Shown: piece after piece, positions 45,022-56,948 of the stretch | How positions within the stretch are numbered: position 1 is the first letter of the stretch | How the letters are laid out: every line of letters begins with the position of its first letter | DNA from: Bullera alba | Taxonomy: Eukaryota > Basidiomycota > Tremellomycetes > Tremellales > Bulleraceae | Length of the DNA: 64,000 bases | Assembly: GCA_001600095.1 (NCBI GenBank) | Contig: BCIX01000006.1 | Coordinates: forward strand, 62,001-126,000 | Direction: 5' to 3' | Notes under the pieces: model-generated | Told to the model about the DNA's origin: nothing | Seen by the model: the letters and a program-made list of their open reading frames with translations, nothing else | Databases searched by the model: none | Made by a program: the position numbers and the translations under genes

Positions 45022-45915
45022 CTTGCAGTGACCTAGCTCCTCAAGTCAATCGCTTCACTGTACCAGAGGATACCGTTCGAGTGGCAGCGAAGAGGGTCGA
45101 AGTTGAGCTTTGAACGTAGACAGTTGAGTACTGAATGTCGAAAGTCAAAGACGAAGTTGGACTCTACAGTAGCGCCTAGCGCGGGCCGAAAGCTGAATCG
45201 GTGACGAGTCCTCCACGCCGGTCGCCGGTATCGAGTAGAGCTAAGATACAATCATGAGATTTATGACCGCTCGACAAGTTCGTCTCGTCATCGGATCCTC
45301 GAGGTACGATAGGAATGATGAAGCGCTGAAGATGAGCGCAAGGCGAGAGGTCCACTTTGGCGAGAAGGAAGTCTGGACAGAGCTGAGCAAAAGCCGAGAT
45401 TGGTCGAATGGGCGGCCAACTTCGGACGACTTCGATGTATCCTCTCCATTCCGATGCATCCCATCAATTACAGTACTCTACACTTATCCCCGGCCACGAC
45501 TTCGGTCCACATCACAGTTAAGCAAGTCTCGACTACTCACCAAAATACCGCTTCTCGTTGATGATAGCGGTCTTGGCCACCCGAAGACCGTTCGGTGCTC
45601 GTACCGGCCTGCCAAAAATAGCACAATCTGGACTGCTCCGGAACTGACAATTGACCTCGCTCCCGACGTCGGCAGCGAGTGCACTGAGGTTGGATGGTAC
45701 ATGATGCACGGTGCTCGTGTAGAGCGGTGTAGCGGTGTGCTAGCCAGGGAGCGTAGGATGTCTGACGGGTATAAGATGTAAGGATTGGAGCAGCAGAGTT
45801 CGAGATATTCATATCATTATCCCCGTTCGGACAGTCTTGACACTCCCCAACCCATTCTCACTGCTCGGCGACTCACTGTCAGAAACTCCCACCTCAAACT
45901 ACAGCTCACGTCAAC
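45022..45915. other. Intergenic, uncertain ORF
   Basis: A plus-strand ATG frame of 175 codons (45,254-45,781) and several minus-strand frames overlap here. None has a recognised motif, signal peptide or consistent splice partner. The region presumably promotes the gene at 45,916. Confidence 0.35.
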
Positions 45916-46733
45916 ATGGCCTGTATCATCCTTATCAAATGTGTCAAGGCGGGCTTCCAGGCACATAAGGACTATCAAACCCAGGGAGCCGAAATCGAAA
46001 GAATGAGTGGGATTCGCGGGGGCGGGCTCTCTGGAGCGGTATACGATCTCGTCATGAAGGCAAAACGAGCTTTGGACAGGTCTCCAGAGCAGCGAAGTCT
46101 CAAGGACTCTTTGGGAGACGAGGCGTTTGCTAGAAAGCCCAACATTCACGGAGTGAGTCGACGCAGACATCGTGAGACCCTTTCAGCTCTAAGAGCTGGA
46201 TCATGGTTGAGCCAATAGAAACGGTAAGGGCGGAAGCTGATACTGCGTCATGACTAGGTTTCCCCATACGACGAGCAGCCCACTCCTACCCATGATATTG
46301 TTAGGACCGGATCGAGGAGTTTCAGCGAGTCATCGGTGAGTCTTGATTCATACAACTGTGGAGAGCGCTCAAAGGCTGATGGAGTCTCGCCACACAGGAT
46401 GCACCCTCCCTTGACGGACCTCCATCGTATGAGGTCGCAGTAGGGGCCAAAGGGTCCACCAGTCACCCTGCTCGTGGTCAGATACCCTCTGGTGAGAATT
46501 CGCAGTTATCTTCAGGAAGCTCGACCCGAACGGCAAGAGTATTCGCTTCTCCGTATCACCACTCTAACCCCGCTCAAGTCCTACCTCAATCCCTCTACGA
46601 TTCTTCTCGATATGACAGGAGGGCGGAAAGGAGAGAAGGCAAAGCGTGCCGAAGGCAGGTCAGGGCTGAGCACAAGCTGGAGCGCGCGGTGGCCAAGTAT
46701 GAGAGGAAGACGATCCGACTCGGTCGAGTGTGA
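45916..46733 (+). CDS. Hypothetical protein, three exons
   Basis: I do not recognise the family. Exons 45,916-46,152, 46,258-46,335 and 46,398-46,733 are each whole-codon blocks and join to 216 residues. Exon 1 opens MACIILIKCVKAGFQAHKDYQ and has a predicted helical part (GGLSGAVYDLVMKAKRALDRS). The middle is Ser/Pro-rich (GPPSYEV, a PPxY-like site that WW domains of Rsp5-type ligases bind). The end is highly basic and probably helical (RRAERREGKACRRQVRAEHKLERAVAKYERK). No membrane span or signal peptide. Support is three clean GTGAGT introns keeping frame. Function unknown; PPxY suggests ubiquitin-ligase contact only as a guess. Confidence 0.6.
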
Positions 46734-48034
46734 GATCAGATGAGACGAGAGTGGCGTCGTAGTGAATTTGTCCGATTGCTTTCGGCTAGTGTGAAGTGAG
46801 ACGTTGTACATTAAGCTGTGTATGAACTCCAATATGAAGCCACCCTGAGTGTCGATGATCAGCTGCTACCACGGACGATCTAACGGGTGTCAAGCTTCGA
46901 GGCATCGCACATAGAATTTAGCGCATGTTTCCCGATAATGACCACAGAGAAACAGGCCAGTGGGGCGTGGGCTGGTCTCCGTGTCAAATTCTAGCTTGGA
47001 TATAGCTTGAACATAGCTTGGCCGCTCTGCTGAGATCGACTAGTCACAGTGATCACATCGTTATCCTGTCAACCTCCTGAAGTTTTACTAACGGCTGGTC
47101 TGCAGTCCTCGACCTCACAAAGCCTGTCGATACTTCTGGAAGCCTCTGGAATCTCAGAGCTAGTCCGTCATTCTATAGATCGATGATCGCCTGACACCTG
47201 CTATTGGTACACCTCGCCAATTTGTCCTGGTCCACGCGGCGGCAGCTAGGGTACTGATAAACCTACGTCGCAGGGCACTGACCAACTGTAGGCTACTGAC
47301 CAAACCCAACTCTACAGCATTGACAAAGTCCATGTCCGTAGGGCACTGCCCAACGAGCGGAGAGGGGCTATCAGTGTCAAAGTGCAAGGTCTGCATGTCG
47401 GCAGATGTGGACCACTTCAGCGCCCCTGCGCAGCAATAGCAATATCCTGTAGCGTAGTGAATGGCCGTCAGAGTGCGAGCGCTGAGCACGCTGAATTCTC
47501 AGCGTCGGTCCGCAATTGGCAGCCTCGCACTGGCGGTGTGAGTCTCACTTTTGACGTGAACTGCTACCGTGTTCAAGCTACTCGTGTACGAGCCGAATTA
47601 CCAACTGCCAACTGCCCACCCATGCTTCTAACTACCGTAAATACTCCTGCTGTATCGCATTAGAAATCTGGAGTCGTATAGAGATGTACAAACGTCAAAG
47701 CGGTTGAGTGCCGATAAACGATTAGAAAGCCTGACTGATTATAAAATATCTTAATGCACAGGCTCCAATTGCTAATCACGCAGTAGTGGCGCTTCGCTGA
47801 GCCAACGGGACCAATTTTAGGGCGAGGGCCGAGGGTCAAGGTAGGATCGCTCATCCAGCTTCCAGGCTACAGCTATTGTGGCCGTTGTTCAACCAAAGAC
47901 AAACTCGACACCGCGACCGCGAGGCAGTGACGAGGACCAACGCATTCATCTGACTCTACAACACCGTCCTGGATAGGAGAGGACCTCGCAAGCGTGACAA
48001 AGGCATTACAATCGGCTGTCAACATAGACTTGAA
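46734..48034. other. Intergenic, 1.3 kb
   Basis: No gene found. The sequence has imperfect AGGGCACTG-CCAAC repeats at about 47,274-47,360 and a copy of the GATAAACGATTAGAAA motif near 47,712-47,730 that also occurs near 40,048 and 40,160. Possible remnants of a dispersed element. Confidence 0.4.
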
Positions 48035-48930
48035 ATGGATGCTCTCATCCCATTCACGACGTCCGGGTCCCTGGTCGACCTGGTAGATAGTGAGTTGCGG
48101 AAGTATCAGACAGTCAATGGAGGATCAGACATCGTGAAGCTCGACCTGACTCGACTAGGATGGCGAAGAGAATGCGCTGACGCTGTGTAGAGAAGGTACT
48201 GGTGATCCTGAGAGATGGACGGAAGTTGATCGGCGTGTTCAGAAGTTATGATCAATTCGGTGCGTCGAAGTGTGTACCAAGCAGGAGTAGGGATGCTGAC
48301 GGTGTCTTGATCTCTTTGACGCACCGATCCTCTCTTCATGGATACCCAACGCCCTCAAATAACACTCAACGTAACCTCCGTCGCTTGCTTCGCTCCAACT
48401 TACTTGCTCCCATTTCAACGCTACGCTATATGACCGACTCTCCAACATCCACCACACCGTCTAACATCTCAGCCAACTTCCTGCTTGAGAGCACGATAGA
48501 GAGACTGCATTATAAGCTAGAATTCGCAGACAAAGATCTCGGTGAGTCACCCCTCTCTCCGCTCTGATTCTTCGCTTTGAGCCACGACGACTGACAATCA
48601 CAGGGGTGTTGTTGATTCGAGGAGAGAACGTCGTGGCTCTAGGAGAGATTGTGAGTGCATTCCGAAGGCAGATTCGCCGGAGTAGATTTAGATCAAGACA
48701 GCTGACCTCGCTTAGGACCTGATACGAGAGGACGAGGTGCCTTTGAGGTCGATACCCCTAGAAGAGATCCAAGCGAAGATCGACGCCGAGACGGTGAGTA
48801 CATTTCCCCGGAATCGAGGCGGAAGCTGATGCATTGACAGAAACGCAAGGATCGGGATTATGGGATCAAGACAAAAGTCCTCGATGGGCTGGGCTTTGTC
48901 AATGAGGGACGAGAGGGCGATGCGTACTAG
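48035..48930 (+). CDS. LSM1: LSM1, mRNA decay factor
   Basis: A subunit of the cytoplasmic Lsm1-7/Pat1 ring that binds deadenylated mRNA 3' ends and promotes decapping. Six exons give 135 residues: MDALIPFTTSGSLVDLVD, then the Sm1 motif [38 protein letters not shown], then the Sm2 motif with LLIRGENVVALGEID, and a short tail EDEVPLRSIPLEEIQAKI. The Sm fold, the DGR loop and the IRGENV loop are intact. The third intron is about 210 nt, long for this genome; its ends are fixed by the [11 protein letters not shown] junction. Length matches fungal Lsm1. Well supported. Confidence 0.92.
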
Positions 48931-49722
48931 CGCACGATACACCTTGCCCCCTGGGACAAGGAGGAGAGATCAATCCTATCATGTAGCAGAGAGGGAAGCT
49001 GGAGCTTCAGGCGGAGGAGACCTGCTCGTAGAGCTGAAGGCAACCAAGGAGACGAGTCCCTCGTTTGAGGGTCGGAGAGATAGGACACGTCGGCGATCGG
49101 AATATGGCTCAAGGTGTTATTGATGAGTCCCATGTCAGCATGTATCACATGACAAGCTACAAGCGCTGTAGAGAAGGGGCAGTCGCTGGCAGACTAGCTA
49201 TCACCCGACTTGAATCTACCGTATAGACATCTTTTGGTCGGTGAGATTTGATTCCGCCCTCCACCCCACCTGTCCACCTTTCCTCCTCCTCTCCTCCTTC
49301 TCTCCTCCTCTCCTCTTCTCCTCCTCCTCTCCTGTCTCTTCTTCTCTCTACCTCCCCTTTTCAATGATCACTTCATGCTGCTTCACTCTGGTCATCTCCT
49401 AGGCCATCGGCTGCTGCGAGGTACACAGACGCTCACCTCACAAACCGCCTGCGGCAAGTTTCGACCGCCGTCGGATGCAACGCATCCTTCCTTCAAACCA
49501 GTCCTCGACCTACCCGCTTTACGTCTAGAGCTGATCCTGTCTTTCCTCCTCACTTGCCTCACTCGTCCATCCTAAATCTCAGTCTAGCTGTGACGCACCA
49601 TCTACCCCGGTCTTTCAAGATCAAGCATACCTGCAGATCAACTCTCCTCATCAACCAACCAATCGACCAACTTCCCCCAAACTAGCTGCCTCAACTCATC
49701 CCCTCTCACTCCGGCAACTGTC
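48931..49722. other. Intergenic with polypyrimidine tract
   Basis: Between LSM1 and the RING gene, both plus strand. Contains a CT-rich run at about 49,276-49,362. No exon recognised. Confidence 0.5.
49276..49362 (+). promoter_or_regulatory. CT-rich tract upstream of RING gene
   Basis: Nearly 90 nt of almost only C and T on the coding strand, 360-450 nt before the ATG at 49,723. It may mark a promoter or a long 5' leader. Inference from composition. Confidence 0.4.
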
Positions 49723-51676
49723 ATGTCATCCTTCCCTTTGCCAACCGGACAAAAGCGCAAGCTCAAGCCCCATGTCGATGCGGAAGCTTACGGAGGGGTA
49801 CCTTCTCCCGCCGGTCATGGTGCAGGAGGATCGAGTGCCGCCGCCCAGAGGAAGGAAGAAGAGGATCCCACGGAATTCCTGAACCATGTCTCGTGTCATA
49901 TCTGGTGAGTAATCAGCTGTCCCTTCTTCCTCTGACATAGAAGGGTGTCAGCTGATAGACATCTAGCAACTATCCCGTGATGTACGCCCTCGGCCAGCAG
50001 GAGCGGGATTTCTGGATGACTTCATGTGGGCACATCATCTGCAACGACCCCGAGCACAAGTGTGAGTGAGCGACGAAGCAGCACAGAGAGTATTCAATCT
50101 TGCTTTGAAGCTAGGCAGCAGGTTGGCTGATCCCCTTGATAGTGAAAAAAGGGAAGTGCGCGTATTGCGGTACTGGGACGGACGAGGATCCAATCACCGT
50201 CTATGGCATAGCGGGGAATGTGAGTGGTTAGCTCAAATCCCTACTTCTGGCGAGGATGCTGATGGTGTAGATGCCACTTGACATTGCGGAATGGTTTGCC
50301 CCTCCAGAGGAACACCTGCGGGTCCTAGGATCACGATACAGCAAGATCAAGGTAAGCCGGGGTCAGCGACGAGGATATTGAGGAAGGACTCACTGCTGCT
50401 TAGTTCCAAATCACCGAAATGAGACGAAAGCTCGGTCTGCAAGACGACACCATCAAGGAGAAGACTGTGAGATCATCGTTCAACCCATGTCCAGAGCAAG
50501 GTCGCTAATGATTCCCGCAGTCCCTCATACGAAAAGCAAAAGAGTCGATCAAGCATGCCAATCACCAGGCGAAAGTCGCCGAGCAGAGGTACAAGGACCT
50601 CGAGATCAAGTACTCTGAGCTATCAAACAACTTTGACATCATGCAAAAGTGAGCCAGTCAGCTCTGCACTCTCAAAACTTCTTAGAGACGCCCGGCTGAC
50701 GGCTGCAGGGAGTGTGCAGAGTATCGCCGTCGAGAGGCGCTCCGGGAGAACCCACAGCAGCAGGATCGAGCTGTGACACATCCAGCTCCGTTCAACCACG
50801 TCCCGATCGACGGGGATATTCCACATACCGCTCTCTCCCCGCTGCCAGAGGAGGACGAAGGTAGTGGCATGGATGTCAAGCCCAGGTTGAACGGGGTGTA
50901 CGAGCCGAGACCCTTGAAGAGGCATAGAGTCGACGAACTGAGAGGGGAATATCAGGGACAAATGCCCCACAGTCAGAATGGGTGAGCAATCCGAGCTTTT
51001 GGGACTCATTATTGAGATATCTGATACCGTGTAGCCGCAGGACGCCTCCGATTGAACCTCAACGTGTCCCATATGGCCATTACAGAAGTGCAAGCACGCC
51101 CATCGACCAGATCTCCGATGGGGGATACTACGCCTCTGCTCCCTTCGGCTCGAGACCCGGCAGTTCTCTCAGTCATGGGCAAGGCCAGAGTCAATCTCAA
51201 CAACGTGTACTTCCGGGCAGCAGGATCCCTACTAGTCCCCAGATCGGGACCAATATGGAGTAAGCTCAACTTTCTCTGTTGACGGCACGTAGAGCTTTCA
51301 GCTGATTCGCTGTGTTAGTCGATATATCTTCGACGCGGGGCTGCGTGCGCCCCAAGGATCCACTTCTGACCCTCGATGGGGGCAGTACGAGGTCAAACGC
51401 CCTTCTTCCGCTGCGCCATTGAGCTTCTCCACCCCTCAACTCATTCGGCAATCGCGCCCACAGGCTCAGAGACCCAGTGGGGCGGCTAGCCTTCATGAGG
51501 TGGGCGGCCGTGAGGGCGGAGGCGGAAGTGTGAGTGGGTACCGCGATGGAAACGCCAATGGAGCAGGTGAGTCCGTCAAGACGAACCAATTGCCTGATGA
51601 TGGAGCTGATGGATGATCCGTGATAGCCGGACCGATGAGACTGGCCGATACGGAGCGACGAAGACCGGGGATCTAG
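49723..51676 (+). CDS. Zip3/HEI10-like RING protein
   Basis: About nine exons. The N-terminus (MSSFPLPTGQKRKLKP) is basic. A C3HC-type RING starts with SCHICNYPV, continues with TSCGHIIC and ends KGKCAYCG near 50,185. A coiled coil follows (SLIRKAKESIKHANHQAKVAEQRYKDLEIKYSELSNNFD), then a Ser/Pro/Gly/Arg-rich tail (RPLKRHRVDEL, GSRPGSSLSHGQG) ending MRLADTERRRPGI. RING, coiled coil and Ser-rich tail in this order are the layout of the Zip3/RNF212/HEI10 family of meiotic SUMO or ubiquitin ligases that designate crossovers. The same order occurs in few other RING groups. Family call is from layout and spacing, not from a search. A mitotic cyclin-binding role (HEI10-like) is possible too. Confidence 0.6.
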
Positions 51677-52427
51677 GAGGGTATTGCAAAGCTCACTTGC
51701 GGATGGAACCTCAAGATCAGGAACCTCGATACCGATCGCAAAAGGAAGACAGCAAGACAACAAGACAGCTTCAGGTCCCTCAGCGAGCCCCCCTCTACCC
51801 GTCAACCGATAGTATGCTCATGACATGAACGGGATCACGCGCCTCACTACCGTCCTCCTCTTGCTTATCACCACCGCCAGCCCGATCTCATCTACAAGTT
51901 CGCTCACAAGTTCCCTGGATTGGCAAGTCGTTCCACCCTAAACGTTCGCCCGCGTTCTTTATCCGGGCCAATTCAAGATTCCCACTGGTCGAGACCAGCG
52001 TACACCTCTCCTCTAGCGCGGTCAAGCAAGTCTGCAAGATGACCTCAAGGCATACAACCCCTTCGCCTGCGATGTCACAAGTTCGCATGATGGATCTTCC
52101 GGACCCGGATCGGTCTGAAGCCCAGCATCACGTCTGCCTATACTGCCTCTATACTGTTAATAGGAGGAGATGACCACATGTACAGTGTCTTATGCAATGA
52201 TTCTCCTAGGGCTTCCCTACGCTGTGCGGAGGAAACATGCTAAGAGCTGATTAGATCGCTCAATACCCACGAGCTTGGTATAGGCGTCAGCTGTCCCCTG
52301 CTGATGCGAACAAGGTATCCGTGTGATAGACTGTAAGTACCCGACTAGCCACATGATACATGATTATAGATCGTCTCAGACCAGTACACCGCACCACCGC
52401 CTTCAGTCCGCAGACACTCTACAACCA
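51677..52427. other. Convergent 3' region
   Basis: Between the stops of the RING gene (plus) and Cdc14 (minus). Short frames only. A GTACAGTGTCTTATGC stretch and AT-rich sequence near 52,150-52,210 may belong to 3' ends. Nothing further. Confidence 0.45.
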
Positions 52428-55303
52428 CTACCCTCGACCCTTTGATTTCGTGATATTGCCCCAAAAGCTGACTTTCTCCACGCCCTGTACTAGTGCGTCC
52501 ACATTCCCAATCCACGATCCGAGCTACCACGCAGTGTCAGCTTGAAAGGTCTTCTCAACCTGGTTCTAGCTGAACAGAGAATCACACTCACCAGCTCTTT
52601 CTTCTCTTCCACCGATCGTACCCCCTTGACCTTCCCCGCTGGCATCGGGCTCGGGTGTGATGGCGTCAAGGCCGAACTTGGCCTAGCGCCCGATATGACC
52701 CTCTTGCTAGCGCCCAGGGGGACCGGCGTGGCGAGGTTCGGCGAGGAGGAAGATGGTGGAAGGCCTTTCGTCAGTGAAGCCGGGAATCCCCGCTTGGCGG
52801 GCGTGCCACCGATCAACGCCTTCTGAGGGGTGGGCTGGGACAGCTGAGGCGAGGGGATAGCGGGTGGTGGCATTGATCGGTCGGAGCTCCTGGGTCGGGG
52901 TGCGGCGCTAGCGGCAGTAGTGTTGGAGGTCGAGGTATGAGCAGGTGTACCGGGCACTTGGAATGGATTTGGCGAAGCAGCTCGAGCACTTGGCATTCTG
53001 AACCCCTCCAAGCTATCCACCGATAATCCATGTGACATTGACGACGAGCCCGGCAATTCCCCATTCCGGCGCGGAAGGCGGGGCACAGGCGGCGTCGAAC
53101 TTGACACTTCGGGCAATCCACTGAGAAGGGATTGCGTCCTAGAATGCCTCATCCTGGGCTGTCTGCCGCCCTCGGGCTTCGACTCTGAGCCCGACATGTC
53201 CCCCCTTGAGAGACGGGACGACGAGGCCGAAGGCGCGATCCTCGAGCTAGACGACTGAGGGATTGACGGTGTTTGCTGGGATTGGACATTTGGCCATCGA
53301 GAAGACCGCTTGATGCTCGATTTCCGCACAGTCACAGTTGGATGTTGTTCCAGTTGCATCTGCGAGCTCGATCTCGATATTGAAGATCCAAAGTCCGACA
53401 TGAGCGGCGTCTCCGGCATGGCAGTCGACGACCCAGAGGAAGATCTAGAGTCGGGAGCGTTGAAGGGATCGCTAAAGCTCATTCCGGTGGCAGTACTGAT
53501 TTCGTCGAGTTTGATTGCTGTGAGATCACGTCTGAGCGCACCGGGAATGGCGGATCCGGGGGTAGGTGGAGTCTGAGCTCGAGTGTCGGGGGCTTGATCT
53601 AGGCCAGAGGCCATACTTGCGCTTTTGGGCAATCCGAGGCCAAGACCGGGGTTGGAAATTGGTGTCCTGTCTTTGGCGTCTATGACGGACCATCTCCTCG
53701 ACGCAGCGGACGAGGGTAAAACTCGCGTAGAAGGCGTAGGTGGCACTTTGTTCGGTGAACCCGGAACACTGGCAAGTGAAGGTGTTGAAAGTCTAGACCC
53801 GGAGACTCGGCGGGAAGCGGCACTAGGGGTGAGATAGCCGAGTGATGGCTGAACAGGCTTTTTGGGCGTTTGCGGGACAAACGGCACATCGAGGTCGAGG
53901 TAGTGTTCGTGAGAAGTGGACTCGTGTACCAGGTTAGGATTGGGCGAAGGTGATGTTCGACCGTTAGACCCCGCAGAACTGGTCGAGGGGGAGAGAGGCG
54001 ATGGAGGGAACAACTGCGACTCTGCTGACGATGACGACGAGGCAGACGAAGCGGAAACGGCTCGTGCGGGGGATGGAGTCGCTCCTTCGGGTAGGAGGTA
54101 GAAATATAGGAATTCAACGCATTTCATCCTAAAACAGATCGATTAGGTCCTGCCTGGGATTGGCGATGTGTACCTACCTGATCTCCTTGGCCACGCCCGT
54201 ACCCTTTAGCACCCTGGAAACAGCCTCCAGCCCATTGAGCGCTTCAAACGTCCGGGCATTGGCCGAAGAATCGGCGAGAACGCAACAGAGGAGGTCGAGC
54301 AGCATGTATACGATGGATTTATCTGCGGCTTGGCCCGAAGGAAGAGGAAGAGGTGGTTGAGTCCGGAGCAGGAGTAAGAGGTCGATGAGGATCTGAGGTG
54401 GCATTAGAGCTATGATCCGGCAGGTTCTAGTGGTGAGCTCTAACATACCTCCAATATCCAAGATTGCGCGACGGCAGCTTTCGCCTCCAAGCTCAAGAGA
54501 CAGAGACCTTGCAGTATGCCGACGATCGAGTAGAGCTCTTTGAGCACGGCTATACTCTCCTCTGAGCCGAGCGAGCTTTGAGCTTGTCTGCTTGAAAGTG
54601 TTTGTGCGTGTCTCGTGAGAAGGTTGACGAGCCCAGAGTGGACTGAGGTTCTATCAGCACTGATCTGCCATCAGTCGAGCACACTCACAATCGAATGAGA
54701 CAAACGCAGCTAGGTCCACCGTATTGACTTCCGACTGTCGTTTGCCTTTCATCTCGGCGTCGTTCCTGGAGCAGCAATATACAAGTGTCTTTTCTAGATT
54801 GCGCAAAGCCGCCAACCGCCTTCTCTCGGACGAGCGCAGCGACAAGATCTACATACTGTCAGCTTGACTGTGGAAGAATGACCACCCGCAAGCTGACTCA
54901 CGTCGTTTTTCCACGCTCGAAGGTCATCCATGGAAACCGCTCTCGAGCTGCTTTTCCTCCTTCTCACGTCCTCCACGGTCGTGTTGGCATGGTGACTTTT
55001 CTCGTGCATCTGCTTCAGGGTATCTGTCAGACCCGGCAACGTGGTCATTGACGCCGATGATGACATTCCCTCATGCCTCCTCGCTCGTTCGTCCCCCGAC
55101 GTCCGCTTTGTTGGGCGGGTTGGTAAAGGCGGTATCCCCTGTGACTCGTCCACTCTCCCCAAGACAGGATGTTGAGATGCTCTATGCCTTCTCTGAGGAA
55201 CTCCCATCTTCGACGACGAGGCCGACGACGACATGTCGCTTCCGCTGGCGATGACGGCCAGAGCAGACGTCGATTGGGATTTACGATGTCCCATCCGCGA
55301 CAT
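52428..55303 (-). CDS. cdc14: SIN component Cdc14 (Sid1 partner) with a large insertion
   Basis: This is the fission-yeast Cdc14 family (partner of the kinase Sid1 in the septation initiation network), not the Cdc14 phosphatase. Six exons. A 130-residue Ser/Arg-rich N-terminus precedes LRSSERRRLAALRNLEKTLVYC. Then come HSGLVNLLTRHAQ, LKELYSIVGILQGLCLLSL, ILIDLLLLLRTQPP, DKSIVYMLLDLLCCVLADSSANARTFEALNGLEAVSRVLK and MKCVEFLYFYLLPE. The C-terminal exon reads IGNVDALVQGVEKVSFWGNI. Between FYLLPE and this end lie about 490 Ser/Pro-rich residues not present in the short (about 240-residue) yeast protein. The last intron and stop (52,428) are set by the conserved end. Role in septum formation is inferred from the family. 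Confidence 0.82.
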
Positions 55304-55578
55304 GATGCTGGGTGTACCGAGGTGCTGGTGTTATTTTTGCGAAAGTGTGTCCAGCGATGTCTGATCTACCTGAGACACTGTCTCCACAAGCTGACCAGAG
55401 ACATGGATACTGACTCGGGGTTGGATGATCGACAATACCAGCGACGAGGAGAGACAAGGCAAAAACAGTCGCGGTCAGAAGTCAACAACACCCTTAACCG
55501 GGGGGAGATATTAAGTTTCACCTTGATCACCTATCAGCTCTATGGTGATGCTGAGGACGATCTTGCATGCATATAACG

Positions 55579-56727
55579 CTATAGAAAGGTCACCTGGGTC
55601 TGCAGTCTGCCCTTGGATGCGAGATCCCATCTGGGTCGACTATCCTTATTGTCGACGTGTGACGATAGGTCCAGTGTCGACGGCACTGGAACTGGTTTGC
55701 GCAATTGCACAAACATACCCTTACTCCCGGCCCCTTCCTCGTTTCCCTGCTGCTTCGCACCTTCGACTGCCTTGGCGACGACGTGTAATCCGTGGGCTAT
55801 ACGACCAGGCAGGCCGAGCAGTCTGGCGGCCAGATTCGAGGTGTGAATTGGATTCTTGTCCTTTGACAGATTTGCCCACCGCCCGGGGTCTCTCGAGTGT
55901 ATCTTGACCTTGAGCGGAGCGGTGTTGTAGCTACTGGCATTACCAGTATCCTGATTCTCCTTCGAAGGGGGGTTGAAAGGCGTGCGGTGGGATGCAAATT
56001 GGAGCATCTTGAAAACCACCTTGAATATCGTCACGTCTCCTGCTGGCTTGACCAATTCCACCACGATATCATGCTCCCATCCCCTCCTTGCCTGGTTCGC
56101 CCTATCGTCCATCCAAGCCCTAACAAGGACTCCCTCCACCAGATTGCTGCCACTTCCAGCACCATTGGACCGTCTTACGACGTCGAGACAGGCTTCCAAG
56201 TTGACGAGATGGATCTCCGTAGACACGTTGACGGCGCCTATGGCGTCAATAGGGCATTTCGACCGGGACAGCAACAAGGGTACCGAGGCGAACGTCTGAG
56301 TGAAGAGGTATAGCTGGACATGTCGAAGGTCTTTGCATAGCTCCTCGACCTCGTCCTCGCTGCTAGACGGCTTTGGCTTGTCGCACGCTTGACAGTAACG
56401 TCGCACGTTTGACCGATGTGATGAGAGGGGGATTTCGACTGTGATCTTGTCAAAGTTGGCTATACGATGCGAAGCATCCGAGTCGGCCGAGTCTGTCTTG
56501 TCGAGTACCAAGCGGGATCCAAAGAGCCGGCGGAATAGACTCTTGAGAATGAGATAGGTGAACAAGGCGTAGTATCGTACCCCTACGACATCCGCATTTG
56601 AGAATGACAGCTCGACAACCGGCTGATCGTCGATGAACAGCGGTTCCAGAGTTTGCAGGGTCGGTACACAGCCTACGACGGCGAAAGCGAGGACGACCAC
56701 CAGTCCAAGGAGGATGGTCACGATCAT
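55579..56727 (-). CDS. Membrane-anchored MaoC-like (hotdog) protein
   Basis: Intronless, 382 residues from ATG 56,727. The frame extends upstream to 56,805 without an ATG. One N-terminal membrane helix (MIVTILLGLVVVLAFAVVG) precedes about 250 soluble residues. The final part carries the MaoC dehydratase hallmark: DPGRWANLSKDKNPIHTSNLAARLLGLPGRIAHGLHVV, with the catalytic Asp/Asn-His arrangement (D..NPIH) and the AHG loop. MaoC-like hydratases act on 2-enoyl thioesters in fatty acid metabolism. Here the order of a single anchor plus one C-terminal hotdog suggests an ER- or lipid-droplet-associated enzyme, but that is inference. The substrate is unknown. It lies 221 nt downstream of the fusion gene on the same strand. 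Confidence 0.65.
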   Translation of the reverse strand: MIVTILLGLVVVLAFAVVGCVPTLQTLEPLFIDDQPVVELSFSNADVVGVRYYALFTYLILKSLFRRLFGSRLVLDKTDSADSDASHRIANFDKITVEIPLSSHRSNVRRYCQACDKPKPSSSEDEVEELCKDLRHVQLYLFTQTFASVPLLLSRSKCPIDAIGAVNVSTEIHLVNLEACLDVVRRSNGAGSGSNLVEGVLVRAWMDDRANQARRGWEHDIVVELVKPAGDVTIFKVVFKMLQFASHRTPFNPPSKENQDTGNASSYNTAPLKVKIHSRDPGRWANLSKDKNPIHTSNLAARLLGLPGRIAHGLHVVAKAVEGAKQQGNEEGAGSKGMFVQLRKPVPVPSTLDLSSHVDNKDSRPRWDLASKGRLQTQVTFL

Positions 56728-56948
56728 GGCCAGTGAGGCGAAGTGGGGAGATGAGTGACAGTGATCCGGAGTTGAGATGCGAATAGCCGAAATTTCATGT
56801 CCCAACTAGTCGATCGTGAGGCGGATGTCTGAAAGTTGCTCATTCCAGCTCGCAATCTCGATTGACAGGTATCAATGCAAACATGCCATGCAATTATCTT
56901 AGTACATACAAACATAGAAACAGTGCCCTAAGCAGTGTCGATTCTAGC

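Noticed and set aside
45254..45781. 175-codon plus-strand ORF
   Set aside because: It starts with ATG but has ordinary composition, no domain and competing frames on the other strand; evidence too thin to call a gene.
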